From Bacteroidota bacterium (GTDB taxonomy: Bacteria > Bacteroidota > Ignavibacteria > UBA10030 > SZUA-254): a stretch of DNA of 50,519 bases. Below the pieces are notes generated by a model. The model ran no database searches. It was given only the letters and a program-made list of their open reading frames with translations, and was not told the origin of the DNA. This document shows positions 38,903-49,603 of the stretch, one piece after another. The stretch lies in NCBI GenBank assembly GCA_030019075.1, contig JASEHD010000006.1, positions 1 to 50,519 on the forward strand, in the 5' to 3' direction. Each line of letters opens with the position of its first letter. Position 1 is the stretch's first letter. The translations under genes and the position numbers were made by a program.

Positions 38903-41900
38903 ATGAAAAATAAATTTTTACTCTCTCTCTCTCTCTCTTGCACTTAGCGTTTTTGTCTCAAGCTTAAACTCACCCATTTTTACCCAGATTATAATTAAGG
39001 ATACAATAATAGTTACACCAAAATTTGATTATTACACAAAACCAGAAGAAATAAAATATTCAAGTGAATTACAAGTAGCAGGTGGCTCGTTGTATTTGAG
39101 TTGTGGAGGACGTGTGACATTTCGCAGTATTTTCCCAAATTTATTTGGCTTTGGTTTTAGTAATGATGCAGATATTTGGTTAGTTCAGCCATACAGCAGA
39201 TTACTTTTTAGTGGAAGCTTAAGAGCAGCTACCTATGATGGAACCATTTTTAATATAGGATATTTTACGGGTGGACAATCACTTGTATTTGCTGTTGAAT
39301 ATAGATTGGTTGATGAAAATGGATACATTAGCACTCATGGACCATATTACCAAGAAGCACCTGAGCCGTCCATAATTGGTTGTCAGACGAATACATATAT
39401 CTTTTTTGATTACCATATCACTCCAGTGTTAGATACTGCAACGGTTTGGCAAACCATGGAGATATTTATTGATATGGATTCAAATTCTTGTGTCGACATG
39501 CGACCTTCAACCGGTCCTCCTCGCGAACCACAACCATTTATAGTTCCAAGCGATACTCAGCTTTTATACTACCCATGGTCGTTAAATTATCCTTATCATA
39601 ATGATAGTTTATGGTTTCATTCAAAAAATGATTCGTTATATTTTGATAAAGAGTTTTATGAATGGTATTATCCTCCTATTAACTTAGGAAAAGTCAAAGC
39701 TGGAGATACCATAATATTTTCATTGATATCGGTTGGTCCTGGAACTGAAGGAGAACGTATGTATCCCAGGGTTGAACCAGATCGTGAAGGATGGAATTTT
39801 TATTATGAAAGTTGGATTGATGATTGTGATGATTATGGTGGGTCATTGTGGTTTAGCAGGGACCGTTATCGTGTGTATGCTGCACCACAACGGGGAATGC
39901 CTGGTGATACTCTAAGATTATATGTTGAAGCGATAGGTGAGCCAGAAGACCCAAATGCAGAGGTTGATGTGAATATAATTGAAGGGCGGAATTATGCGAC
40001 ATTGATTGATACTTCTGGAACTGTTTACGGAAATGATATTTTCTACAGACCTTATTCAAGAATCACAAATGAGCTGCAGCTTGTTATTGGACAGAACCTG
40101 CCACCATCAGGTAGAATAATTGTACAGGTATTAAGTGAAGAAGATTGGTTTTCAAGTGGGAGGGTAGTTCTTGAAATCGGTTCGTGTCCAAATGTCTCGT
40201 TTTGTCCGCCAGCAATTGCCACAGGTGATACCTCTGATATCATCGTAAAAAAACAACGGTTCAACGGCGATATTGTGCCATACCCAGACGATCAAGAGTT
40301 TGATGTGCATTTTTTTAATATCGCAGATACCGTTTATGGCAAACTGCTCGATCCTTGCGATCAAACATTGAAAGATTCGCTCTTATGTACTTTAAAGGGA
40401 TTCAAATATGTCGCTTCGCTAGATACAGCTCCGCCGGAAAATTACCTGATAAAATTTTTAGTTGAACCCGTTGGAAGTTGGGACGTATGCGAGCCATGCC
40501 AGCCAGCAGGTTTGACGAAGAGTTCATTCTCTGAAGAATTATCTACTCCCATTGGTACAATGAGGTCGGGTTCAAAAAACATACAACTGGCATCAGCGTC
40601 TGTTTCTAAGCAGGGTAGCCATGCAAGGAGAACATCAGATTATCCCTCTTGTTCAAACAATGGCTTAACTATTCGAGAGTATGAAATTATACTTGGCGAA
40701 ACAAAGTATTTCAAAGTTACTAAATGTGAAGATACAAAATCACTTGTTATAGATACAACATCACATGGTGGTCGTACGAATGACCTTGAAGGGGGAGAGT
40801 CAGAAGCTGATTGGTCTGTGGAGAAAGCGGACGCACGCCCAAAGGATATAAGACCTGGCACAAGAATTGGTGCATATTGGGAAACAAAAAAAGTTGCACC
40901 TGATTTCAATGGAACACCAAAGCTTATGCCAGACGGCTTAATCAGAGTTATTGGCAGGTATTGGCACGCAGATTCTGTCTATAGAGTTAAGCTCACTTCA
41001 AAACTTAGTGGGTACAAAGATGCTCATGCTATTATTGAGGTGAAGAAACCGAGAAAACTTGGATCAGCTTTAGACCCAACAGTTGAAGACGTTTTTGGTA
41101 ATCAAATCATGATAAATGATACAATTATAAAATATGCCGGCATCTATGGTATCCCACCTCAGATAATTAAAGGACAGATAGCTAAAGAAACACATTTTGA
41201 GCCTGTTTATCGCTATGAATTTAATGAAGATATTAAATACCGAAATATGACTGAGCCTGATGAAAATGGTGGACCATCGATGAATGAAAAATATTTTGGT
41301 TCTGAAAACAACTTTGTTGTCAATTCTCCTCCACCAATGGGTAATGGTCCAGCAATTCCATCCAAAGATGTACATAAATATGTCAAACCTATTGGAGATT
41401 ATCCACGTAATCAGATTACTATTAGAAATTATTTAATTGCAAACAGATACCAATATATCAAAAGAGATAAATTAAGATTTATGAACGATGATGAAATCAC
41501 TAATCAATGGAATTATTATTATGACTCACTTTATAAGAAAGGTGTATGGTCTGATGATATAGCACTTCAAAATGAAGCTTTATCTAAAGCTGTGCAATTA
41601 TTAAGCGATGGAATAATTGGGAAAAAAGAATATGACTGGTATGCACAGACGAGAATAATTGCTTCATACGGATTCCTACAACTTACTCATTATAATGCTA
41701 CAGACTTAAATCTAAATGGATTCACAAAAACATCATCCACACAACCACCCGAGTATTTGAACGAAGTCTCGTACGGATTCCCGGCTTATGGAGAACGGAT
41801 GTATAAACACAATCAGATTAAGCAAATTGTTTGGAATGGATTACAAGTCAATAATTGGCCCCTTGGTTATGAAAAAACCTGGGAATCTGCATTGAATTGG

Positions 41901-41978
41901 TATAACCATGGTGAACCAAATTATGAGGTCGATGTAATGAACAATGCCAAAAATTATTTGCCAGTAAAAGGAGAATAA
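38903..41978 (+). CDS. Large secreted protein with C-terminal lytic-transglycosylase-like domain; start separated from body by an out-of-frame (CT)9 tract
   Basis: ATG 38903 reads MKNKFLLSLSLSCT* in the given frame. The long frame (listed from 39090) extends upstream without stops to the CT tract and would give MKNKFLLSLSLSLALSVFVSSLNS... with (CT)10. C-terminal 'YGIPPQIIKGQIAKETHFEP' and 'TRIIASYGFLQLTHYNA' are SLT-like. Confidence 0.7.
38921..38938. repeat. (CT)9 simple sequence repeat
   Basis: ctctctctctctctctct read directly. Confidence 0.98.
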
Positions 41979-41984
41979 AATTAT

Positions 41985-44843
41985 ATGAGAAAGGTTATTT
42001 GTCTATTTCTGTTTCTTGTTTCTACTATCGGATTGTGTTTTACACAAGACACAAGCAAGTATGACCCGAATGGGACAGTTCGAAATCAAATGTCAAGCAT
42101 ACTCGTTTCAAATTTTGGGAATAAATACTTCTTAAAAGGATATGAGATTTTGGATTCTGCATTAGTTACGGATTCGACAAAAGAATTTTACTATAATTCA
42201 TTTGTTGACCATTATGGTACACTTCAGAATTGTATTATATTTTGGGCACTACAAAGGAGATCATCTCTCGAGAGATATGAAAACGATGATTATGTAGACA
42301 CATCAATCGTTGGTTTTGTAAAAGATGGAAATTTATTATGGCATTCGGGATATCAGATAAAAGGAGATGTTGAAGAATTTTATTTTAGTTATGACATCAA
42401 TAACGATAGAAAAGTCGAGCTTGGATTCTGGGACGAAGAGTTTACTAAAACAGGTTTAGCAAGATTATATATTATTCGATGGGATGGATCGAGTGGCGAA
42501 ATAATTAATGATGTTGATAGTCTCGGACGGTCTGTGATACTTGGTAATACTGGTCGAAGTTTTGATATTATTGATACTGAGGGGAATGGTGTTTATAATA
42601 TTCGTGGTGAGTGGCTGGCTGACGATGAATATGGTAGAGGTTGGTATCCTGATGCAAATCCAAGCTCGACAGCACCATATGTTACTTACGGTTGGAATGG
42701 ACAAAAGTATGGCTATTGGGAAAATATCAGACAGGTGCCAAGTTATGAATTCTTGCCAAACAATAGAATAAAGTTATTAGTAAGAGCCTCCGTAACAAAA
42801 GAAAATAATAGATATACATATACTTATGATTTTAAAAGTGATTCTACAAGTAGGCAACTCATAGATGAAATATTTATTGCTAATATAGACACAGTGGGGA
42901 CAATTATTTCCGGAGTTTGGAACGGAAGTTATACCTGGGTAGTTAATGGCTATTATTGGAGATCGTTAATTTCAGATGATAATACGATGTTACATGCAAA
43001 TCAATTGATAACAGGCTCTGGTATTCAATCGGTTGATTTGCCGGGGATAAAAACCATTTATGCAAAGGGGAGTAACGCTCTTGGAAATGTTTCAAGCCCT
43101 CAAAGAACACGAGAAAGTGTTATTAATGATGTTTTGATAAACTCATATCACACACAAACAGTTGGTCCAACATCTACGCCATCTCCATTCGATAGTTTGA
43201 ACTTCCTCGACACACTCACTTCCTACACCACCCAATCCCGCACGCTCGGCTGGATAACAGAGCAGTCAACGGCAGGTAAGTACACCACGTTTTTTGATAG
43301 CGCAAAGGTGCAGCTCCAACGCAATGCAATCAGAGCTACGCGAGCAACGTTAGATACAGTACTGGCAAATGCAAACCAGGATAGCAGCCACGCACTCACA
43401 AGCGAGGCGTATGCGCTTATTTATTTTAACACTGAGTATTTATTAAACCAATTGCCAACTCCTCCGCCCCAATACAACCTCAACATAAACACAATAGGCA
43501 ACGGCACGGTAACAAAATCACCGGAGCTTGCACTATACGATAGCTCCACAACAGTAACACTAACCGCAAACCCATCAACCGGTTACCGTTTTAGCAGTTG
43601 GAGCGGGGATGTTTTGGGGACAGTAAATCCAATCTCTGTAGTGATGAACAGTGAGAAAAATATTACAGCAACGTTTTTACAAAACACATTTATAATAACA
43701 GCAACTGCCGGAGCAAACGGCACAATCGCTCCATCGGGAGATGTGTCGGTTGTATACGGAGCAAATCAATTGTTTGCAATTACACCCAATACCGGCTATC
43801 ATATTGCAGATGTAATAGTAGATCAATCATCAGTTGGAGCGGTTGCATCTTATACATTTACAAGCGTAACTGCGCCGCATGCAATTTCTTCAACATTTGC
43901 CGTCAACACCTATACTCTAACAGTCAATGCAAACAACGGCACGGTAACTAAGAATCCTAATCAACCTACATACAATCATGGTACATCGGTACAATTAACG
44001 GCAACACCTGCGACTGGCTATTCTTTTGTGAATTGGAGTGGTGATCTTACGGGATCAGCAAATCCTGCAAACATCACAATGAACGCGAATAAAACAATCA
44101 CTACAAACTTTGCGATTAATACATATACACTGACAATCAATGCGACAAACGGCACGGTAACTAATAATCCAAATCAACCGACATACAATCACGGTACAAG
44201 TGTGCAGTTAACGGCAACACCTGCGACAGGTTATTCGTTTGTGAATTGGAGTGGTGATCTCACAGGATCAACAAATCCGGTGAACATAACGATGAACTCG
44301 AACAAAACTGTTACTGCCAACTTCACACCCAACCCACCAACAATAACAAGCTTCACACCTACAAGTGGTCCGGTTGGAACAAGTGTTACTATCACAGGTA
44401 CAAACTTCATCGGGATAACAGCGGTAAAGTTCAATGGTGTAACAGCAAGCTACACTGTGAATTCACCAACACAGATCACGGCAACCGTGCCAACAGGAGC
44501 CACAACGGGAACGATCAGCGTAATAAATGCATCAGGGACAGGAACAAGTGCAACAAACTTCACAATAACCTACACACTCACAATACTAATAAGCGGAGAA
44601 GGCATCGTTTTGAAATCACCCGATCAAACAAGTTATACACACGGTACAAGCGTAAGACTTACAGCGAAAGGAACGGTCGGTGGCGCCCTATCGCAGAAAG
44701 AAAAAATCGTACCGCTGATGCCCGAACCAACTTCTTGGCGATTTGATCATTGGGAGATCGACCTGACTGGAACACAGAACCCGAAGACAATCATTATGAA
44801 TAGGGATAAAACCGTTAGGGCGGTGTTTGTACCGGTTTATTAA
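41985..44843 (+). CDS. Large secreted protein with InlB-type B-repeats and an IPT/TIG-like domain
   Basis: Repeats of 'NTYTLTVNANNGTVTKNPNQPTYNHGTSVQLTATPATGYSFVNWSGDLTGSANPANITMNANKTITTNF'; 'PTITSFTPTSGPVGTSVTITGTNF'. Confidence 0.88.
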   Translation: MRKVICLFLFLVSTIGLCFTQDTSKYDPNGTVRNQMSSILVSNFGNKYFLKGYEILDSALVTDSTKEFYYNSFVDHYGTLQNCIIFWALQRRSSLERYENDDYVDTSIVGFVKDGNLLWHSGYQIKGDVEEFYFSYDINNDRKVELGFWDEEFTKTGLARLYIIRWDGSSGEIINDVDSLGRSVILGNTGRSFDIIDTEGNGVYNIRGEWLADDEYGRGWYPDANPSSTAPYVTYGWNGQKYGYWENIRQVPSYEFLPNNRIKLLVRASVTKENNRYTYTYDFKSDSTSRQLIDEIFIANIDTVGTIISGVWNGSYTWVVNGYYWRSLISDDNTMLHANQLITGSGIQSVDLPGIKTIYAKGSNALGNVSSPQRTRESVINDVLINSYHTQTVGPTSTPSPFDSLNFLDTLTSYTTQSRTLGWITEQSTAGKYTTFFDSAKVQLQRNAIRATRATLDTVLANANQDSSHALTSEAYALIYFNTEYLLNQLPTPPPQYNLNINTIGNGTVTKSPELALYDSSTTVTLTANPSTGYRFSSWSGDVLGTVNPISVVMNSEKNITATFLQNTFIITATAGANGTIAPSGDVSVVYGANQLFAITPNTGYHIADVIVDQSSVGAVASYTFTSVTAPHAISSTFAVNTYTLTVNANNGTVTKNPNQPTYNHGTSVQLTATPATGYSFVNWSGDLTGSANPANITMNANKTITTNFAINTYTLTINATNGTVTNNPNQPTYNHGTSVQLTATPATGYSFVNWSGDLTGSTNPVNITMNSNKTVTANFTPNPPTITSFTPTSGPVGTSVTITGTNFIGITAVKFNGVTASYTVNSPTQITATVPTGATTGTISVINASGTGTSATNFTITYTLTILISGEGIVLKSPDQTSYTHGTSVRLTAKGTVGGALSQKEKIVPLMPEPTSWRFDHWEIDLTGTQNPKTIIMNRDKTVRAVFVPVY
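43905..44330 (+). repeat. Two near-identical 213-bp in-frame tandem units
   Basis: Units starting at 43905 and 44118, 71 aa each, within the B-repeat protein. Confidence 0.85.
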
Positions 44844-44922
44844 CGGGATATGAGATGTGAGATGTGAGATTTGAGATTTGAGCAGCGATTGCAATAATAT
44901 TAATATAAAGGAGAATAAGAGA

Positions 44923-45876
44923 ATGAAGACGATTATAAAGATTGGAAAGATTGGAATTATTGGTATAATATTTTGTTTTCTTGCTTATGGACAGGAAATG
45001 AAGAAATCTGATCAGATTCAAATGAAAAGTGCATCTCCCCAACCAAACAAGAAAATACAGATGACTGAGCTTATGGAAAAGATGCGCACCTCACAAGGTA
45101 AAGGTGAGCGGCGAATGATCATACAGCAAATGAGAAAATTAAGAAAACAATCGAAACAAGAAAATTTGGATTGCATCAATCCTGAAACTAAGAACGATGT
45201 ACAGCTAACACGAAGCGATACACTTTATCCGGGAAAACAACTCGTAAGTCATCCATTGTCTCAACCAGTTGAGGTAAGTCAATTATACAGTATTCCATTT
45301 GCATCAAAGGGAAATAGCATAGAGCTTACCGTTGCTAACGGGTCAAATAAAGAAATAACAAATGTACGAGTTGAGGCGGCAAATCTCCCGCAGTGGATAA
45401 ACGTTACACCAAGTGAACAAGTTGTTGCATCTCTGAACGCGGGTGAAGAAACACAGGCTCAGTTTACATTCTCCGTAGATAAATCGGCACCAATAAACAA
45501 AGAGCAAATTTTACCGTTTATAATCATAACGGCCACTGGTGAGAAATGGACGAAGCAGATTCGGATTTCTATTGCTCCACCTGAAAAGTTCGAGTTATAT
45601 CAGAATTACCCGAATCCTTTTAATCCATCAACGGTTATAGGTTATCAATTACCTGTTGTTAGTTTGGTAAAATTGAAGGTTTTTGATGTACTGGGCGGGG
45701 AAATTACGATCCTTGTGGATGAGTCCGCCTCAGACGAAAAAAAAGCAGGATACCATGAAACTGTATTTAATGCCGATGATCTTTCAAGCGGGGTTTACTA
45801 TGTGCGTTTGTTAATCTCAGATCAATCGGGCAAGCAAGTATATCAGTCAACGAAGAAATTATTGTTGACAAAATAG
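44923..45876 (+). CDS. Secreted protein with T9SS-type C-terminal sorting domain
   Basis: Signal peptide 'MKTIIKIGKIGIIGIIFCFLAYGQ'; 'YQNYPNPFNPSTVIGYQLP...YYVRLLISDQSGKQVYQSTKKLLLTK'. Confidence 0.85.
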   Translation: MKTIIKIGKIGIIGIIFCFLAYGQEMKKSDQIQMKSASPQPNKKIQMTELMEKMRTSQGKGERRMIIQQMRKLRKQSKQENLDCINPETKNDVQLTRSDTLYPGKQLVSHPLSQPVEVSQLYSIPFASKGNSIELTVANGSNKEITNVRVEAANLPQWINVTPSEQVVASLNAGEETQAQFTFSVDKSAPINKEQILPFIIITATGEKWTKQIRISIAPPEKFELYQNYPNPFNPSTVIGYQLPVVSLVKLKVFDVLGGEITILVDESASDEKKAGYHETVFNADDLSSGVYYVRLLISDQSGKQVYQSTKKLLLTK

Positions 45877-45909
45877 TTGTGCGGGAATAGGTGGAAACCT
45901 TAGTTCATT

Positions 45910-47061
45910 TTAAAAGTATTTTTCCCATTCGAAAGCTTCATTAAGTTTCAGGACACTTTGCGGAATGACTTTTCCCATACCCTCGATTTCTCTAACACCT
46001 ACGAATGTATGTAAATCTCCAACATCAACTAACTTTGGCGGTAATTCTGAGTGAGTATCAACTTGGTACGAGATGCCGAGATCGGCTTTTATTTTTTTCC
46101 CATTCTCATTCACAATGAGAATATTCCGGACGATCACATCGTATGCACGCTTTCCATTAAAAGGCAAATTTTCATATGCAGCAATATCGAACTCTTTATT
46201 ATCACCTGCCGCAATAGCATAGAGTGACGAGAGAATTCCAACAAAGTTTAGCTTGCGAATAAAATTTTTATCGGGATCATTGAAAACATGCCCCGCCTCA
46301 ACAAGCAATGTGCTCGTTCCCCATCGCTGCATGTTGTCTCCAAATGCTCTTGGTTCAAAGGCGTCATCGTATTTCGTAATCTTTCCCGGGATAAATTGAT
46401 CCATTACGCTGGCAAACACAGCAGCTAATTGTTTCGTATGCAACAGAATATTGTTTTCCGTCTTCCGGTAATCGAGAGACGGGGCAAGAAGACCAATTGC
46501 AGCAATTTCCTTAGTAGTGCCAACCGTGCTTAATTCTTGATCGTGTAAGTTAAATCCAAAGCTTGGCTTAAATTCCTGCTGTAGCTTTTTGAGAATTTTT
46601 GCTTCAGGCGTTTCTAATGCTAACGCATCTCTATTCATGTCAATACCATGTACGGTACGCCTCTGGAATCTTATCGCTCCATCGGGGTTTAGCATTGGAA
46701 GGAAAAGCAGTTTAACGGACGAAAGGATTGAGTGAGTTATTTTTTCATCTTTAGTTGTGATTAAGTAGTTAAGAATATCGTAGATTGCCATCGTCCCGGT
46801 TGATTCATCACCGTGCATCTGCGACCAGAGTAGAACGTTCGTTTTTCCATTTCCGGTTTCAACAAGTCGGAGCGGACGCCCCTCCAACGAGAAACCCACA
46901 TTGAGTACTCTAAACCTTCCGTCAGAATTCTCTACTAATCTGTCTAAAACGGAATATAGTGTCTCGGGTGGAAACGATCTTTTCTGAAAATCATTTACCG
47001 AGGCAGCTTCGTAATTATGAAAGAGATTTCCTGCAAATTGAATAATTTCTTCACTTAACAT
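45910..47061 (-). CDS. M14-family zinc carboxypeptidase
   Basis: 'VLLWSQMHGDESTGTMAIYDIL' (HxxE), 'MLNPDGAIRFQRRTVHGIDMNRDA', 'FGFNLHDQ'. Confidence 0.9.
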   Translation of the reverse strand: MLSEEIIQFAGNLFHNYEAASVNDFQKRSFPPETLYSVLDRLVENSDGRFRVLNVGFSLEGRPLRLVETGNGKTNVLLWSQMHGDESTGTMAIYDILNYLITTKDEKITHSILSSVKLLFLPMLNPDGAIRFQRRTVHGIDMNRDALALETPEAKILKKLQQEFKPSFGFNLHDQELSTVGTTKEIAAIGLLAPSLDYRKTENNILLHTKQLAAVFASVMDQFIPGKITKYDDAFEPRAFGDNMQRWGTSTLLVEAGHVFNDPDKNFIRKLNFVGILSSLYAIAAGDNKEFDIAAYENLPFNGKRAYDVIVRNILIVNENGKKIKADLGISYQVDTHSELPPKLVDVGDLHTFVGVREIEGMGKVIPQSVLKLNEAFEWEKYF

Positions 47062-47173
47062 GTGATAATATAACAAAATTATGATTTGTACCAATAAAAC
47101 ATTCTTCGTATATTTTTCATTATAAATTTGTTATTAATTATGCCCGCTTGGGCTTTTTTTATCTGGGTGAAAC

Positions 47174-49573
47174 ATGGAAAATGCTAATTTCAAGATTAAC
47201 GATCTTCAACCCCCTGTAAATGAAACCATCCCAACCGTACTACCCGTACTGGCACTGAGGGATGTAGTCGTTTATCCATATATGATCTATCCCGTACTTC
47301 TCGGACGGGACACATCACTTCGCGCAGCAACACACGCCATCGAGCGGGATAAGTTTATCTTTCTCTCAGCCCAAAAAAATCCCGCCATCGAAGAACCAGC
47401 AGCAGACGACATTTACCGGCATGGAACAATCGCGAGGATAATCCAGATTATGAAACTCCCCAACGGTTTGATGAAGATAATCGTCGAAGGTATGGTCCAA
47501 GCGACTATTACATCTTTTACACGATATGAACCGTTCCTTGAAGCCGCCGTTCAAATAAATGATGCCCGCTGGGAAGCTTCACCAGAAATCGAAGCACTTA
47601 TTCGTCAGACATCGCTGTTGTTCACCGAGTATATCGATCTTAACCGCCACATCCCTCAGGATACTCTCACAACTTTTGAAACGTTGACCGATCCTCAGCG
47701 AAAGTTATTTTACATCGCATCAAATATTACACAAACCGTTGAGACAAAACATAAAATTCTACAATATATAACACTCAAAGAACAATACTTCGAACTTGCA
47801 CGAATTCTTTCCTCGGAGGTGGACATACTTCGGATAGAGCGAGACCTTGATTCAAAACTTCATGAAAGTATCCAGAAGTCACAGAAAAAATTCCTCCTTC
47901 AGGAACAAGTGCGTATACTACAAGATGAGCTTGGTTCTGAGGAAGTACTCTCGCCTGAACTCATCAAACTCAAAGAACAGATTGAACAAGCAAGGATGCC
48001 AAAGGATATTTTAGAAAAAGCAATTGAAGAATTCAATAAGCTGAAGAAAACTCCTTCCCTATCCCCAGAATTTGGTGTGAGCCGGAACTATTTAGATTGG
48101 CTGATTAGCGTTCCATGGCAGAAGCGAACCAAAGATAACTTAGATATAAAACATGTTCAGGAAATTTTAGATGAAGATCATTTTGGATTAGAGAAACCAA
48201 AAGAGCGCATCCTCGAACATATCGCTGTTTTGAATTTAGTCAAGGAAATGAAGGGTCAGATTCTTTGTTTTGTTGGACCACCCGGAGTTGGGAAGACTTC
48301 TCTTGGAAAATCAATTGCACGCGCGCTGGGAAGAAAGTTCGTCCGCATCTCACTCGGTGGTGTGCGTGATGAGGCAGAAATACGCGGTCATCGGCGAACA
48401 TACATCGGCTCTATGCCCGGAAAAATTATTCAATCAATGAAACGTGCCGGTGTGATCAATCCGCTCATTCTTATGGATGAAGTTGATAAAATGAGTATGG
48501 ATTTCCGCGGCGATCCTTCCTCGGCACTGCTTGAAGTCCTTGATCCAGAGCAGAATATCTCGTTCAGCGATCATTATCTCGATGTTGATTACGATCTGTC
48601 TCATGTTATGTTCATTACTACTGCGAATGTCCGTTACAACATCCCTCTTCCGCTGCAGGATAGAATGGAAATAATTGAGCTTCCGGGTTATTTAGAATAC
48701 GATAAACGTGAGATCGCAAACCGCCATATTATCCCAAAGCAGCTCAAGGAGCACGGACTGAATACAAAAGAAGTAAAGTTTGCCGATGCAGCAATAATCA
48801 AAATCATCCAGCAGTATACAAGAGAAGCTGGTGTTAGAAATCTTGAGCGGGAGATTGCCTCAGTGTGTCGAAAGGTTGCAAAAGATATCGTGCTGAACAA
48901 ACAAAAGGATGGGAAAAGCCGTAAGACTATCGCTATAATTGTGGATGAAGAAAAAACAGAAAAATACTTAGGTGTACCTAAGTACAGAAAAAAATTGACA
49001 AATGGCGCCAGACGGATCGGTTCTGTGATTGGCTTAGCTTGGACGAGTGTTGGCGGTGATATTCTCAACGTTGATGTAACAATCATGGACGGATCGGAAA
49101 AACTCACGCTTACCGGTCAACTTGGAGAAGTTATGAAAGAGTCGGCACAAGCTGCGCTTAGCTACATTCGTTCGAATGCTAAAACACTTCACGTCCCAGC
49201 CAATTTTTACCGAAAGAAAGAAATTCACATTCACCTCCCCGAAGGCGCGATACCAAAAGATGGTCCATCTGCTGGACTTACGATGGCAATGGCAATTATT
49301 TCAGTCGCATCTCAAAAGCCCGCACGAAACGATGTCGCAATGACAGGTGAAATAACACTGCGGGGAAACGTCATAGCTATCGGTGGATTGAACGAAAAAC
49401 TACTCGCCGCACAGCGAAGCGGTATAAAAACAGTTATAATCCCGAAAGAAAATGAAAAAGATCTCGTTGAAATATCTGATAAGGTAAAGGAAGGATTAAA
49501 AATTGTCCCCGTTGAAACAATCGCAGATGCAATGACGTGGGTATTCGAGAAAAAATTTCATAAAGGGAGTTGA
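47174..49573 (+). CDS. lon: ATP-dependent protease Lon
   Basis: N-terminal LON domain, '[52 protein letters not shown]', '[17 protein letters not shown]' catalytic Ser. Confidence 0.98.
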   Translation: MENANFKINDLQPPVNETIPTVLPVLALRDVVVYPYMIYPVLLGRDTSLRAATHAIERDKFIFLSAQKNPAIEEPAADDIYRHGTIARIIQIMKLPNGLMKIIVEGMVQATITSFTRYEPFLEAAVQINDARWEASPEIEALIRQTSLLFTEYIDLNRHIPQDTLTTFETLTDPQRKLFYIASNITQTVETKHKILQYITLKEQYFELARILSSEVDILRIERDLDSKLHESIQKSQKKFLLQEQVRILQDELGSEEVLSPELIKLKEQIEQARMPKDILEKAIEEFNKLKKTPSLSPEFGVSRNYLDWLISVPWQKRTKDNLDIKHVQEILDEDHFGLEKPKERILEHIAVLNLVKEMKGQILCFVGPPGVGKTSLGKSIARALGRKFVRISLGGVRDEAEIRGHRRTYIGSMPGKIIQSMKRAGVINPLILMDEVDKMSMDFRGDPSSALLEVLDPEQNISFSDHYLDVDYDLSHVMFITTANVRYNIPLPLQDRMEIIELPGYLEYDKREIANRHIIPKQLKEHGLNTKEVKFADAAIIKIIQQYTREAGVRNLEREIASVCRKVAKDIVLNKQKDGKSRKTIAIIVDEEKTEKYLGVPKYRKKLTNGARRIGSVIGLAWTSVGGDILNVDVTIMDGSEKLTLTGQLGEVMKESAQAALSYIRSNAKTLHVPANFYRKKEIHIHLPEGAIPKDGPSAGLTMAMAIISVASQKPARNDVAMTGEITLRGNVIAIGGLNEKLLAAQRSGIKTVIIPKENEKDLVEISDKVKEGLKIVPVETIADAMTWVFEKKFHKGS

Positions 49574-49603
49574 ATCTCTCGCAAGATTGGATTATATTAA
49601 TTC

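Noticed and set aside
38903-38947. Short ORF MKNKFLLSLSLSCT* as a real peptide
   Set aside because: Better explained as the OFF-phase signal-peptide start of the following large gene.
43905-44330. CRISPR-like array
   Set aside because: The ~213-bp units are in-frame protein repeats, not short repeats with variable spacers. No CRISPR array was seen anywhere in the window.
47366-49234. Minus-strand ORFs under lon (62, 139 and 66 aa)
   Set aside because: Shadow ORFs opposite strongly conserved Lon sequence.
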